A DNA stretch of 64,000 nt, from contig JACRAT010000026.1 of NCBI GenBank assembly GCA_016234685.1, positions 62,001 to 126,000 on the forward strand. Direction: 5' to 3'. Each line of letters starts with the position of its first letter. The stretch's first letter is position 1. The stretch comes from Nitrosomonadales bacterium (GTDB lineage Bacteria > Pseudomonadota > Gammaproteobacteria > Burkholderiales > Gallionellaceae). The notes beneath the pieces were generated by a model, which was not told the origin of the DNA, did not search any database, and saw nothing but the letters and a program-made list of their open reading frames with translations. Both the position numbers and the translations under genes were made by a program. Of this stretch, positions 31,450-39,143 are shown piece by piece.

Positions 31450-32517
31450 TCAGTAGTCGGTGTAGCCCTGCGCACCCGGAGTGTAGAAGGTGTTGAAATC
31501 CGGCGCCGTCAGCGCCGCACCGGATTGTAGCTTCTGCACCAAGTCGGGGTTGGAGATGAAGTTGCGCCCGAACGCCACCAAGTCGCCGCGTCCTGCATCC
31601 AGATCGGCGTTGGCGCGGGCTGCGTCGTAGCCGCCGGAAAGGATATAGCGTCCCTTGAAGTCCGAACGCAGCCGGGCTTTCAGGCTGGGGCTGACTTCCG
31701 GCGCCCCCATGGCACTGTGATCGACGACGTGGAGGTAGACCAAGCCGATCTGGTTCAACTCGGCGATCAGCGCTACATACAGCGCATCCATCTCGGCATC
31801 GGGCGCCATGCCGTTGAACACGCCGTATGGTGAGATGCGCATCCCGACACGTTCCGCGCCGATGGCCGCCGCCGTGGCGCGGGCGATCTCGACGGCGAAG
31901 CGGATACGGTTCGCCACGCTGCCGCCCCAACGGTCGTTGCGTTGGTTGGAGGCGGTGTTGAAGAACTGGTCGATCAGATAGCCGTTCGCGCCGTGGATCT
32001 CCACGCCGTCGAAACCAGCGGCGATGGCGTTCTGCGCGCCACGGACGAACTCGGCGATGGTCTGCGTGATGTCGTCTTCGCTCATCACCGTGGGCACGGG
32101 ATGCGCTTGCTGGCCGCTGCTATCCGTCCACAGTTCGCCCGGTGCGGCGATGGCGGAAGGTGCCAGCACGCGCGCACCATCCGGCATGTTGGCCGGATGG
32201 CTGACGCGGCCAGTGTGCATCAATTGTACGAACATCTTGCCGCCCGCCTCATGTACACCGCTGGTGACTGGCTGCCAGCCCTGCACCTGCGTCACGCTGA
32301 ACAAACCCGGCATCCGGGCGTAGCCCAAACCGTTGGGCGAGGGCGACGTGCCTTCGGCAATGATGAGTCCGGCACTGGCGCGCTGGCGGTAATAGGTCGC
32401 CACCAGCTCGTTCGGCACATTGCCGATGGCGCGGCAGCGCGTCAGCGGTGCCATCACGATGCGATTCTTGAGTTCGAGCTTGCCCAGTGTGAGGGGCGTG
32501 AACAGAGTGATACTCAT
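31450..32517 (-). CDS. Old Yellow Enzyme family alkene reductase (NemA-like)
   Basis: This 355-residue FMN enzyme reduces activated C=C bonds in enones, maleimides and nitro compounds with NAD(P)H. The classical OYE signatures are MAPLTRCRA, GLIIAEGTS, EIHGANGYLIDQF with the substrate-binding His and Asn, NRIRFAVEI and VAFGRNFISNPD. AGGAG lies upstream. It is the last of six tightly spaced genes (VOC, pirin, b561, YceI, YceI, OYE), which suggests reduction of reactive electrophiles or quinones. Confidence 0.93.
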   Translation of the reverse strand: MSITLFTPLTLGKLELKNRIVMAPLTRCRAIGNVPNELVATYYRQRASAGLIIAEGTSPSPNGLGYARMPGLFSVTQVQGWQPVTSGVHEAGGKMFVQLMHTGRVSHPANMPDGARVLAPSAIAAPGELWTDSSGQQAHPVPTVMSEDDITQTIAEFVRGAQNAIAAGFDGVEIHGANGYLIDQFFNTASNQRNDRWGGSVANRIRFAVEIARATAAAIGAERVGMRISPYGVFNGMAPDAEMDALYVALIAELNQIGLVYLHVVDHSAMGAPEVSPSLKARLRSDFKGRYILSGGYDAARANADLDAGRGDLVAFGRNFISNPDLVQKLQSGAALTAPDFNTFYTPGAQGYTDY

Positions 32518-32539
32518 GATTGCTCCTGGAAGTTGACGA

Positions 32540-33106
32540 TTACTGCTTGATCGACTCGACCGGGATGGTCAGCGTCACTTCATCGCTGACATACGGTGCG
32601 TGCTTGCCCATATTGAAATCCGAGCGCTTGACCTTGGCGGTAGCGGTCGCGCCGCAGGCATCCTTTTTCAGCATCGGGTGCGGCATACACAGCAGCGAAT
32701 TCACTGTCAGTGTCACCGGCTTGGTGATGCCTTTTACGGTCAGCTCGCCCTCCACCGCGACCAGTTTGTCGCCCTCGAAGCGCAGCGTGTTCGACTTGTA
32801 GGTGAGGGTCGGATATTTGGCGGTGTCGAAGAAGTCTTCGCCTTGGATATGGCCGTTGAACAGCGCCGAGCCGGTGTTCACCGACTTCGCGTCGATGGTG
32901 ATGTCCACCGAGCCCGTCTTGGCGGCGCGATCCAGCGTGATCTTGCCCGAGGTGGAGTCGAAGCGGCTGAGTTGCACCGAATAGCCGAAGTGGCTGTATT
33001 CGAAGCGCGGCATCGAGTGGCTCGGCTCGATGAGGTAAGTCTCCGGTGCGGCATAAGCGGCGGAAGACAGTGCGGCGGCGAGGGTCAGGGCGGCGAATCT
33101 TTGCAT
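32540..33106 (-). CDS. YceI family periplasmic protein
   Basis: This 188-residue protein has a signal peptide (MQRFAALTLAAALSSAAYAA) and the YceI lipocalin-like fold, known in homologues to bind isoprenoid chains such as polyprenyl quinones. Typical strands include SHSMPRFEYSHFGYSVQLSR, FFDTAKYPTLTYKS and VTLTVNSLLC. AAGGAG precedes ATG at 33106. It has two Cys in the C-terminal third that could form a disulfide. It is the second of two unlike YceI copies in the operon. Confidence 0.88.
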   Translation of the reverse strand: MQRFAALTLAAALSSAAYAAPETYLIEPSHSMPRFEYSHFGYSVQLSRFDSTSGKITLDRAAKTGSVDITIDAKSVNTGSALFNGHIQGEDFFDTAKYPTLTYKSNTLRFEGDKLVAVEGELTVKGITKPVTLTVNSLLCMPHPMLKKDACGATATAKVKRSDFNMGKHAPYVSDEVTLTIPVESIKQ

Positions 33107-33128
33107 GGTGTTCTCCTTTGAGGTTGGG

Positions 33129-33692
33129 TTACTTCTTGCTGGGTGCTGCATTCACGATGAAGTGGAATCTGATCTGGATCTCGTTGGCGACGGTGGTGAC
33201 ATCCGCCCACTCGCCTTCGCCGATGGCGTAATCGAGGCGCTTGAGGATGAAGCTGCCGTCGAACACGCCGCGCGCGCCGCTTTGCTGGAAGCTCACCGGC
33301 GCGATCACGTCCAGCGTGCGCCCCTTGATGCTGAGTTTGCCGCTGGCTTCATAGCGATTGCCGCCCAGCGCCTTGATGCTGCTGGCGACAAAGCTGGCAG
33401 TCGGATAAGTCTTGGCGTTGAACCACTTTTTGCCGACCACTTCCTCGTCCGCCTCGGTCGAGCCGGTGTCGATGCTGGCGAGCTCGATCTCGATGCGTGC
33501 TTGCGCGCTGCCCAGCTTGGCCGGGTCGAAGCTCACCTGCGCGTTGTAGCGTTTGAACTTACCATCCAGCAACACCCCCATCTGCTTGTAGGCGAAGGTC
33601 AGAGTATTTTCGCTGGGCTGTACTTGATCGAACACCAGCGCGGACGCCGGGTTGCACAGCAAGCCGAGGACAAGGGCGAACAGCGTCTTCAT
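33129..33692 (-). CDS. YceI family periplasmic protein
   Basis: This 187-residue secreted protein has the YceI fold (FAYKQMGVLLDGKFKRY, WFNAKTYPTASFVASSIK, VIAPVSFQQ). Sequence similarity to the neighbouring YceI is low, so the pair is not a recent duplication. Its ATG overlaps the stop of the cytochrome b561 gene as ATGA, implying coupled translation. YceI next to cytochrome b561 also occurs in E. coli (yceI-yceJ). Confidence 0.87.
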   Translation of the reverse strand: MKTLFALVLGLLCNPASALVFDQVQPSENTLTFAYKQMGVLLDGKFKRYNAQVSFDPAKLGSAQARIEIELASIDTGSTEADEEVVGKKWFNAKTYPTASFVASSIKALGGNRYEASGKLSIKGRTLDVIAPVSFQQSGARGVFDGSFILKRLDYAIGEGEWADVTTVANEIQIRFHFIVNAAPSKK

Positions 33693-34234
33693 GGGCGATT
33701 CCCTTTGGGTAACATGCGCGACAGGATGTCGTCGCGGTCGATGAACTGGTGTTTCACCACCGCCGCCAGGTGCAGTGCCACCAGCACCAGCAGCACGATG
33801 TTCAGCCCCTCATGCAGCTCCGCCAACGCCACGCCCAATTCCTTGTTCTTTTCGACCAAATCGGGCAGCGGCAGCACGCCCAGCCACACGGTCTGAAACC
33901 CTTTGGCGGAACTCATCAGCCAGCCCGACATCGGCACGGCGACCAGCAGCAGATACAACAGGTGATGGGTGGCCGCGCTGGCGCGCTTCTGCCAATCCGG
34001 CATCTGCTCGGGCAAGGGCGGCGGCGCATGGCGCAAGCGCCAGACGATGCGCAGCACGATCAGCCCCAGCAGCGTGACGCCGATCCACTTGTGATAGCTG
34101 TAGAGCTGGAGTTTGGTCGGCGACAGCGGCAGCTCGTGCATGTACACGCCGAGCGGAAAGGCGGCGAAGATCAGCAGCGCCATCAGCCAGTGCAGCGTCA
34201 TGGCAGTGCGAGTATAGCGTGTGGGCTTGCTCAT
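33689..34234 (-). CDS. Cytochrome b561 family protein
   Basis: This 181-residue four-helix membrane protein should bind two b hemes and exchange electrons with quinol. Candidate heme histidines are in MTLHWLMALL, YSYHKWIGV, ATHHLLYLLL and LHEGLNIVLLVLVALH. GAGGAA lies upstream of the ATG. Its partners may be the periplasmic YceI proteins, which could carry a quinone. Confidence 0.9.
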   Translation of the reverse strand: MSKPTRYTRTAMTLHWLMALLIFAAFPLGVYMHELPLSPTKLQLYSYHKWIGVTLLGLIVLRIVWRLRHAPPPLPEQMPDWQKRASAATHHLLYLLLVAVPMSGWLMSSAKGFQTVWLGVLPLPDLVEKNKELGVALAELHEGLNIVLLVLVALHLAAVVKHQFIDRDDILSRMLPKGNRP

Positions 34235-34249
34235 ATCGCTTTCCTCGTT

Positions 34250-35101
34250 TCAGGCGAAACGTCCGCTGCGAAAATCATCCAGCGCGCGGTGTATCTCTTC
34301 CTGCGTGTTCATCACGAACGGGCCGTATTGCACGATGGGCTCGTTGAGAGGTTTGCCTGCGACCAAGATCAGGCGCGCGTCCTGCTCGGCATGGAGGCTC
34401 ACGCCGTCCGCCCCGACGCTGTTGCTCAAGATGCCCATGCGTTGTGCCTGCACCGTGCAGTCGCCGACCGTCACCGCGCCGCGATAGACGTAGATAAAGG
34501 CATTATGCGTCGCGGGTAGCGCGGTCGCGAAATCCGCTCCGACGGGCAGATGGATGTCGAGATAGATCGGCTCGGTGACTTCACGGCTGACCGCGCCTGC
34601 CACGCCATTGCTGCTCCCGGCTATCACCCGCACCGTGATGCCCTCCGGCGTGAGGTATTCGGGGATGGCTGCACTCGGAAAGTCCTGATACCAAGGCTCG
34701 GTCATCTTGTTCTGTGCGGGCAGGTTCAGCCAGAGCTGAAAACCTTCCATCACGCCACCTTGCTGCTCGGGGATCTCGGAGTGGATCACGCCGCGCCCGG
34801 CGGTCATCCATTGCACGCCGCCATCGTTCAGCAAGCCCTCGTGTCCGGCGCTGTCGCGGTGGCGCATCCGCCCGACCAGCATGTAGGTGACGGTCTCGAA
34901 GCCACGATGCGGGTGGTCGGGGAAGCCGGCGATGTAATCGTCCGGGTCATCGCTGCCGAAAGCGTCCAGCATCAGAAAAGGGTCGAGGCGGCGTTGCAGC
35001 TTGCCGGTAAGTACGCGGGTCAGCTTCACGCCTGCGCCATCCGAGGTGGCAATGCCTTCAACGAAGCGTTCGATGCTGCGGGATTGTCGGATATTGTCCA
35101 T
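34250..35101 (-). CDS. Pirin family protein (bicupin)
   Basis: This 283-residue bicupin has the pirin metal-binding motif HPHRGFETVTYMLVG and then H-rich RMRHRDSAGHEGLL...IHSEIPEQ. Characterised bacterial pirins include quercetin 2,3-dioxygenases and redox-sensitive regulators, so the exact activity is open. It lies 13 bases after the VOC gene and 15 before the b561 gene. Confidence 0.88.
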   Translation of the reverse strand: MDNIRQSRSIERFVEGIATSDGAGVKLTRVLTGKLQRRLDPFLMLDAFGSDDPDDYIAGFPDHPHRGFETVTYMLVGRMRHRDSAGHEGLLNDGGVQWMTAGRGVIHSEIPEQQGGVMEGFQLWLNLPAQNKMTEPWYQDFPSAAIPEYLTPEGITVRVIAGSSNGVAGAVSREVTEPIYLDIHLPVGADFATALPATHNAFIYVYRGAVTVGDCTVQAQRMGILSNSVGADGVSLHAEQDARLILVAGKPLNEPIVQYGPFVMNTQEEIHRALDDFRSGRFA

Positions 35102-35114
35102 GATTCGCCTTGTT

Positions 35115-35516
35115 TCAGTTACCCAGCCAGATCAATTCGATACGGATGCCGCTCGGGTCGTAACACATCATGTGCCTAGCCGGCCCCACCCCCAATGGCT
35201 CGGGAGCGAATTCGATCACTACCTTGTCGCCGACCAGCCGGTCATATGCGCGGTTCAGTTCGCTCTCGCTGGCGACCCGGAAAGCCAGATGATGCAGGCC
35301 GACGTTTTTGCGCCGGTCGAAGGCGGCGGACGGCTCTTCCTTGATCGCCCATAGTGTGACCATGATCGTTCCGTCACTGACATAGATCGCCGGATAGTCC
35401 GGTCGGCGGCGCACTTCTTTCCAGCCGAGCAGGTCGGTGAAAAAGCGAGCGCTCTCTTCAAGGCTGGAAACCGTTAGCCCGATGTGGTGTGCGCCGGAGG
35501 TGATGGGTGTATCCAT
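35115..35516 (-). CDS. VOC/glyoxalase superfamily protein
   Basis: This 133-residue vicinal-oxygen-chelate protein has two beta-alpha-beta-beta-beta modules: HHIGLTVSSLEESARFFTDLLGW and VGLHHLAFRVASESELNRAY, with metal ligands expected at His, Glu and the C-terminal YDPSGIRIELIW. It could be a glyoxalase or a thiol-transfer resistance enzyme. ATG at 35516 gives a normal VOC length; the open frame continues to 35855, but that part overlaps the divergent regulator. It is the promoter-proximal gene of the operon. Confidence 0.83.
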   Translation of the reverse strand: MDTPITSGAHHIGLTVSSLEESARFFTDLLGWKEVRRRPDYPAIYVSDGTIMVTLWAIKEEPSAAFDRRKNVGLHHLAFRVASESELNRAYDRLVGDKVVIEFAPEPLGVGPARHMMCYDPSGIRIELIWLGN

Positions 35517-35561
35517 GGTCGAGTCGGTTGGGGATGAACAAGATGTGACGCATGGTAAGCG

Positions 35562-35618
35562 TCTCGAAAAGATAGATAAAGCCATTCGTTCGAGATAGAC
35601 TGTTCCGCAAATGGAACA
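35562..35618. promoter_or_regulatory. Two inverted repeats between the VOC operon and lysR
   Basis: TCTCGAA (35562-35568) pairs with TTCGAGA (35589-35595) over a 20-base spacer. TGTTCC (35601-35606) pairs with GGAACA (35613-35618) over 6 bases and overlaps the lysR start codon. Both are candidate operators for the adjacent LysR protein; the second could mediate autorepression. Confidence 0.5.
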
Positions 35619-36516
35619 AAAGAACCTCTCTGCTGATGATATGACCCTATTCGCCACTATCGTCGAACAGGATAGCTTGGTGCGCGCCGCCGAATTCCTT
35701 GGGATGCCCAAGGCCACGGTGTCGCGCCGATTGAGCAATCTGGAAGAATTGCTCGGCCAGCGTTTACTGATCCGCACCACGCGCCGATTGACGCTGACCG
35801 AGTTCGGGCAAGAGTTCCTCGACCACAGTCGGCGCGTCGCCGAGGACGTGGCCACGGTGCAGGATTTCGTGCGTAGTCAGGACGCGCAGCCGCGCGGGCG
35901 CTTGCGAGTGTCGATGCCGGACGACTATGCCAAGCAGCGTCTGTCGTGCGCCATCGCCACCTTCATCGAGAAGTTCCCCGAAGTTCAGCTCGACCTCGAT
36001 CTGTCGTCGCGTCGCGTGGACATCATCGGCGAGCGCTTCGATCTCGCCATCCGTATGGGGGCGCTGGACGACGATGCCACTCTGGTCGCTCGCAAGATCG
36101 ACGAACAAAGCTTTGGCTTGTACGCCAGCCCGATCTACCTTGCCCTGCATCCCGCGCCGCAACATCCCGACGACCTCGCCCATCATGTCGCGCTGCGGCT
36201 GTTGTCAGCGCGCGGTACGGCGCTGCCTTGGGCGCTGATGCACGGTAAGGAAAGCTGGGAAGGCGTGCCGCCCGGCAGGCTGGCAGTGAATTCGATGAGC
36301 ACCATCCAGCAGTTGCTATTGGATGGCGCAGGTATCGGCAAGCTGCCGGAATTATTCGCGGCAGAAGATGTGCGCCAGAAGCGACTGGTGCGCGTACTGC
36401 CGGACTGGGCGCATCCCATCGTCCCGGCGTGGGCGGTGACGCCGATGCGGCGCTATCTACCGGCCAAGACGCGCGCATTCCTGACGCATCTTGAGCAGTT
36501 CTTGACAGTGATCTGA
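35611..36516 (+). CDS. LysR family transcriptional regulator
   Basis: This 301-residue regulator has an N-terminal winged helix (DMTLFATIVEQDSLVRAAEF...KATVSRRLSNLEELLGQRLL, residues 10-60) and a C-terminal effector domain of the DsdC/AaeR-like group (GRLRVSMPDDYAKQ). It is divergent from the VOC-pirin-b561-YceI-YceI-OYE operon, so by the usual LysR layout it probably controls that operon and itself. The effector is unknown; an electrophile or quinone is inferred from the targets. Confidence 0.93.
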   Translation: MEQKNLSADDMTLFATIVEQDSLVRAAEFLGMPKATVSRRLSNLEELLGQRLLIRTTRRLTLTEFGQEFLDHSRRVAEDVATVQDFVRSQDAQPRGRLRVSMPDDYAKQRLSCAIATFIEKFPEVQLDLDLSSRRVDIIGERFDLAIRMGALDDDATLVARKIDEQSFGLYASPIYLALHPAPQHPDDLAHHVALRLLSARGTALPWALMHGKESWEGVPPGRLAVNSMSTIQQLLLDGAGIGKLPELFAAEDVRQKRLVRVLPDWAHPIVPAWAVTPMRRYLPAKTRAFLTHLEQFLTVI

Positions 36517-36693
36517 GCGCCCTTGGGCGCGCGACATGCGATTTTCATGCCATCCATGGCGCACCATATCCGATCCACCTCATTCATACCCGCCATATTT
36601 GACGCAACCCGAGGGATATGAGTGCCAGCCAGATGTCACCTTGAAATAGAATCTCATTTCCTATCAATAAAATACAACAATTACCACACAACG

Positions 36694-36709
36694 TGGCACA
36701 CATGCTGCT
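36694..36709 (+). promoter_or_regulatory. Putative sigma-54 (-24/-12) promoter
   Basis: TGGCAC (36694-36699) and CTGCT (36705-36709) match the RpoN consensus TGGCAC-N5-TTGCW with one change. The invariant GG and GC are exactly ten bases apart. Start of transcription is expected near 36720, 42 bases before the small ORF. Confidence 0.62.
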
Positions 36710-36761
36710 AAGCTGTGTACGAAGCGGCAGCCTTTCTGTCGCAACAGAGCGAGGAGTGGTC

Positions 36762-36863
36762 ATGGATATGAAGGTGGCAATCATGGTGGGATTCGTTGTT
36801 GGAATCGTCTTGTTCTTTGTGCTCGAGCGCAGCGGCCTCTTGTACAAATGGTTCAACAAGTGA
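36762..36863 (+). CDS. 33-residue single-helix membrane protein, unrecognised
   Basis: The ORF begins MDMKVAIMVGFVVGIVLFFV and ends LYKWFNK. It has one strong transmembrane helix (about residues 5-21) and a basic, aromatic C-terminus. A good ribosome site (GAGGAG) lies six bases before the ATG. A sigma-54-like promoter stands 42 bases further upstream of its expected transcript start. I do not recognise a family. Features argue for a real gene, but there is no homology evidence. Apart from this ORF and promoter, I see nothing in 36517-36998. Confidence 0.62.
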   Translation: MDMKVAIMVGFVVGIVLFFVLERSGLLYKWFNK

Positions 36864-36998
36864 GATAGCCGATGCTCCGGGCTGACCGGTCGAGTCGCCT
36901 AGTGCGTAGGGAGTGGGGCGTCTGTCGGCGCAGCCAGCGCGAATAGGCGTCGAGTGTCAGGTTTGGCGTGCGCGGCGTTCCCGGATGAGGATCAGAGC

Positions 36999-37418
36999 TT
37001 ACTCGCCCTGCACCGTCACCACGATGCGGCGACTGCCGCCGTGATCGCGGTGCTCGCACAGATAGATGCCCTGCCAAGTGCCTAGCGCCGGGCGGCCATT
37101 CGTTATGGGGATGTTTACGCTCGCGCCCAGCAGACTGGCCTTGATGTGCGCAGGCAGATCGTCCGAACCTTCGTCCTGATGCCGGTAATACGGCTCGTCC
37201 TCCGCCACCGCGCGATTGAACCAACTTTCGAAATCCAGCCGCACCGTCGGATCGGCGTTTTCGTTCAGCGTCAGCGAGGCCGAAGTGTGCTGGATGAACA
37301 CATCCATCATGCCGACTTTGAACTGGCGCAACTCCGGTAGCTCGCGCAACACCTCATCGGTGATGAGGTGAAAACCGCGCGGCTTCGGTGTCAGGCGTAT
37401 CTCTTTTTGTAGCCACAT
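36999..37418 (-). CDS. yjbQ: YjbQ family protein (UPF0047)
   Basis: This 139-residue protein belongs to the YjbQ/UPF0047 family, with weak thiamine-phosphate synthase activity reported for some members. Signatures are FIQHTSASLTLNENADPTVR, DLPAHIKASLLGASVNIPI and LGTWQGIYLCEHRDHGG, with the clustered His and Cys. The function in the cell is unsettled. Confidence 0.9.
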   Translation of the reverse strand: MWLQKEIRLTPKPRGFHLITDEVLRELPELRQFKVGMMDVFIQHTSASLTLNENADPTVRLDFESWFNRAVAEDEPYYRHQDEGSDDLPAHIKASLLGASVNIPITNGRPALGTWQGIYLCEHRDHGGSRRIVVTVQGE

Positions 37419-37440
37419 AGACGTATCACTTGCAGTAGAA

Positions 37441-37473
37441 CTGTTCGTCCTGAGCGAGTCGAAGGGCGAACGG
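37441..37473. repeat. REP-like palindromic repeat (TTCGACAGG family), copy 3
   Basis: A short copy, CTGTTCGTCCTGAGCGAGTC followed by GAAGGGCGAACGG, shares ends and core with the copies at 12892 and 23037. It lies between yjbQ and the small membrane-protein gene. Confidence 0.6.
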
Positions 37474-37481
37474 AGAGCCGA

Positions 37482-37814
37482 TCAGCGCCGCTTTTCCTCG
37501 ATCCGTACCGACTCGCCCTCGATGATCTCGCCTTCATAGACATTGCCGCGAAATGCCTCGCTTTGCGGCGCGGCATCGTGCGGCGGCGGGAAACCTTGCA
37601 TCTGCTGCATCTGTTCCCGCATCTGACGGAACTGCTCCCGCACCTTGCGCGTCCGCCACCACAGATACGCGACACCTACCAGGATGAAGGGTAACAACAT
37701 CGCCGAGAACATCAGCGCCAAGCCGCCCAGCGTTACCGCGCCGACAATCATGCCGGTCTTGCGCAATAGGCTGGGCGGCTTGTCCGAAGAGGGGGAAATG
37801 AATTTGATCTGCAT
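37482..37814 (-). CDS. Small membrane protein with C-terminal coiled coil, unrecognised
   Basis: This 110-residue protein has one or two membrane helices (GMIVGAVTLGGLALMFSAML and LPFILVGVAYLWW, residues 21-54). A charged, probably coiled-coil segment follows (RKVREQFRQMREQMQQMQG), then an acidic tail with EGEIIEGESVRIEEK. I cannot assign a family. It is convergent with nothing and shares a strand with yjbQ. Confidence 0.6.
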   Translation of the reverse strand: MQIKFISPSSDKPPSLLRKTGMIVGAVTLGGLALMFSAMLLPFILVGVAYLWWRTRKVREQFRQMREQMQQMQGFPPPHDAAPQSEAFRGNVYEGEIIEGESVRIEEKRR

Positions 37815-37981
37815 GACGCAAGTTTAGCGCATCCGCGCAGAGAGCAGGTACAGCAGCACGGTCAGCTTGATGCGGCGGTCTGAGTCCAGATTAATAACTG
37901 GGGTTGGCCCAACCCCTACCTTCCGAGCGGAGACTTGGTTGGACACTGACCTTTTTGCCGCGTATGGCTTGCTCTCCCCGC

Positions 37982-37987
37982 TATAAT
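37982..37987 (+). promoter_or_regulatory. -10 box of psd
   Basis: A perfect TATAAT lies 30 bases before the GTG start of psd. No -35 box is seen at normal spacing. An inverted repeat GGGGTT/AACCCC at about 37898-37914 lies upstream; nothing else is seen in 37815-38017. Confidence 0.45.
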
Positions 37988-38017
37988 CCCGCCCCTGAAG
38001 CGTAACTGGATTCCATC

Positions 38018-38866
38018 GTGTCTGATCGTCTAGCCGTATTGCCGCAATACCTGATGCCCAAGCAGTTGCTCACCGAACTGGCGGGCAAGTTCGCCAACGC
38101 CCGTCTGGGTGGATTGACCACGGCGGTGATCCGCCGTTTCGTGGCGCGCTACGGCGTGGACATGCAGGAAGCCGCCAACCCGGACATCGCCAGTTACGCC
38201 AGCTTCAACGAATTCTTCACCCGTCCCTTGCGTGTAGGCGCGCGTCCGTTGGCCGATGCCGCTTTCATCTGCCCGGTGGATGGCGCGATCAGCCAGTTCG
38301 GCACGATCGAGTGCGACAGCATCTTCCAAGCCAAAGGCCACAGTTACACTACCACCGCGCTGGTCGGCGGCGATGCGGCGCTGGCGGCGCAGTTCGACAA
38401 CGGCAGCTTCGCCACCCTCTACCTCAGCCCCAAGGATTACCACCGCATCCACATGCCCTGCGCGGGACGCTTGCGCCGCATGATCCACGTGCCGGGCGAG
38501 CTGTTCTCGGTCAACCCCACCACCGCGCGCGGTGTGCCCGGCCTGTTCGCCCGCAACGAGCGCGTGGTCTGCGTGTTCGACGGCGAATCCGGCCCCTTCG
38601 TGCTGACCTTGGTCGGCGCCACCATCGTCGGCAGCATGGCCACCGTTTGGCACGGCATCGTCAACCCACCGCGCCCCGGCACCGTGCGCGAATGGCGCTA
38701 CGACAATCAGGAAATCCAGCTGCAAAAGGGCGAAGAGATGGGCCGCTTCCTGCTCGGCTCCACCGTCGTGATGCTGTTCCCGCAGGAGGGACTGGATTTC
38801 AACCCGGCTTGGCAACCTGCCAAACCGCTACGCATGGGCGAAGCGATGGGGAACAAGTCAGCCTGA
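38018..38866 (+). CDS. psd: Phosphatidylserine decarboxylase proenzyme
   Basis: This 282-residue inner-membrane enzyme makes phosphatidylethanolamine. The self-cleavage motif LGST (LLGSTVVMLFPQ, near residue 246) yields the pyruvoyl group. CPVDGAISQFG, LSPKDYHRIHMP and GELFSVNPTT contain the conserved Asp and His residues needed for maturation. The start is GTG at 38018. It ends at a strong terminator and stands as a single transcription unit. Confidence 0.94.
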   Translation: MSDRLAVLPQYLMPKQLLTELAGKFANARLGGLTTAVIRRFVARYGVDMQEAANPDIASYASFNEFFTRPLRVGARPLADAAFICPVDGAISQFGTIECDSIFQAKGHSYTTTALVGGDAALAAQFDNGSFATLYLSPKDYHRIHMPCAGRLRRMIHVPGELFSVNPTTARGVPGLFARNERVVCVFDGESGPFVLTLVGATIVGSMATVWHGIVNPPRPGTVREWRYDNQEIQLQKGEEMGRFLLGSTVVMLFPQEGLDFNPAWQPAKPLRMGEAMGNKSA

Positions 38867-38883
38867 CTAGCTTCGCTTACGAG

Positions 38884-38914
38884 AAAAGCCCGACGCCGCT
38901 ACGTCGGGCTTTTT
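38884..38914 (+). terminator. Rho-independent terminator of psd
   Basis: AAAAGCCCGACG (38884-38895) pairs with CGTCGGGCTTTT (38902-38913) around a six-base loop, and a T run follows. The region from here to 39143 has only weak inverted repeats (for example GCCGG/CCGGC near 38972) and no gene. Confidence 0.88.
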
Positions 38915-39143
38915 GTTTCCTCTGTCGTTCTTGGTGCTGAGGCGGCGGGGTAAGCTATTAATGAGCGGGGTTGCCGGGACTCATCCGGCGCGATAACAAT
39001 GATTGCCCTGCCTTGCTGCGCTTAGGTTTAACGATAAAGACTAACGAGTGAAATGATCGCACACTTTCCCTCACGGCATCAGAGTGACAAAGTCGCAATC
39101 CCTGTTTTCACTGACTTAATCCTTGAGGGGAGTCAGCGTCTCC

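Noticed and set aside
36864-36998. Short open frame beginning MLRADRSSRL after the 33-residue ORF
   Set aside because: It has no ribosome site, is rich in Arg/Ser as expected from random GC-rich DNA and stops within about 25 codons.
38940-39143. Possible small RNA or ORF between psd and the TauE gene
   Set aside because: Only short hairpins (GCCGG/CCGGC, CTGACT/AGTCAG) are present, with no promoter, ribosome site or sustained open frame.
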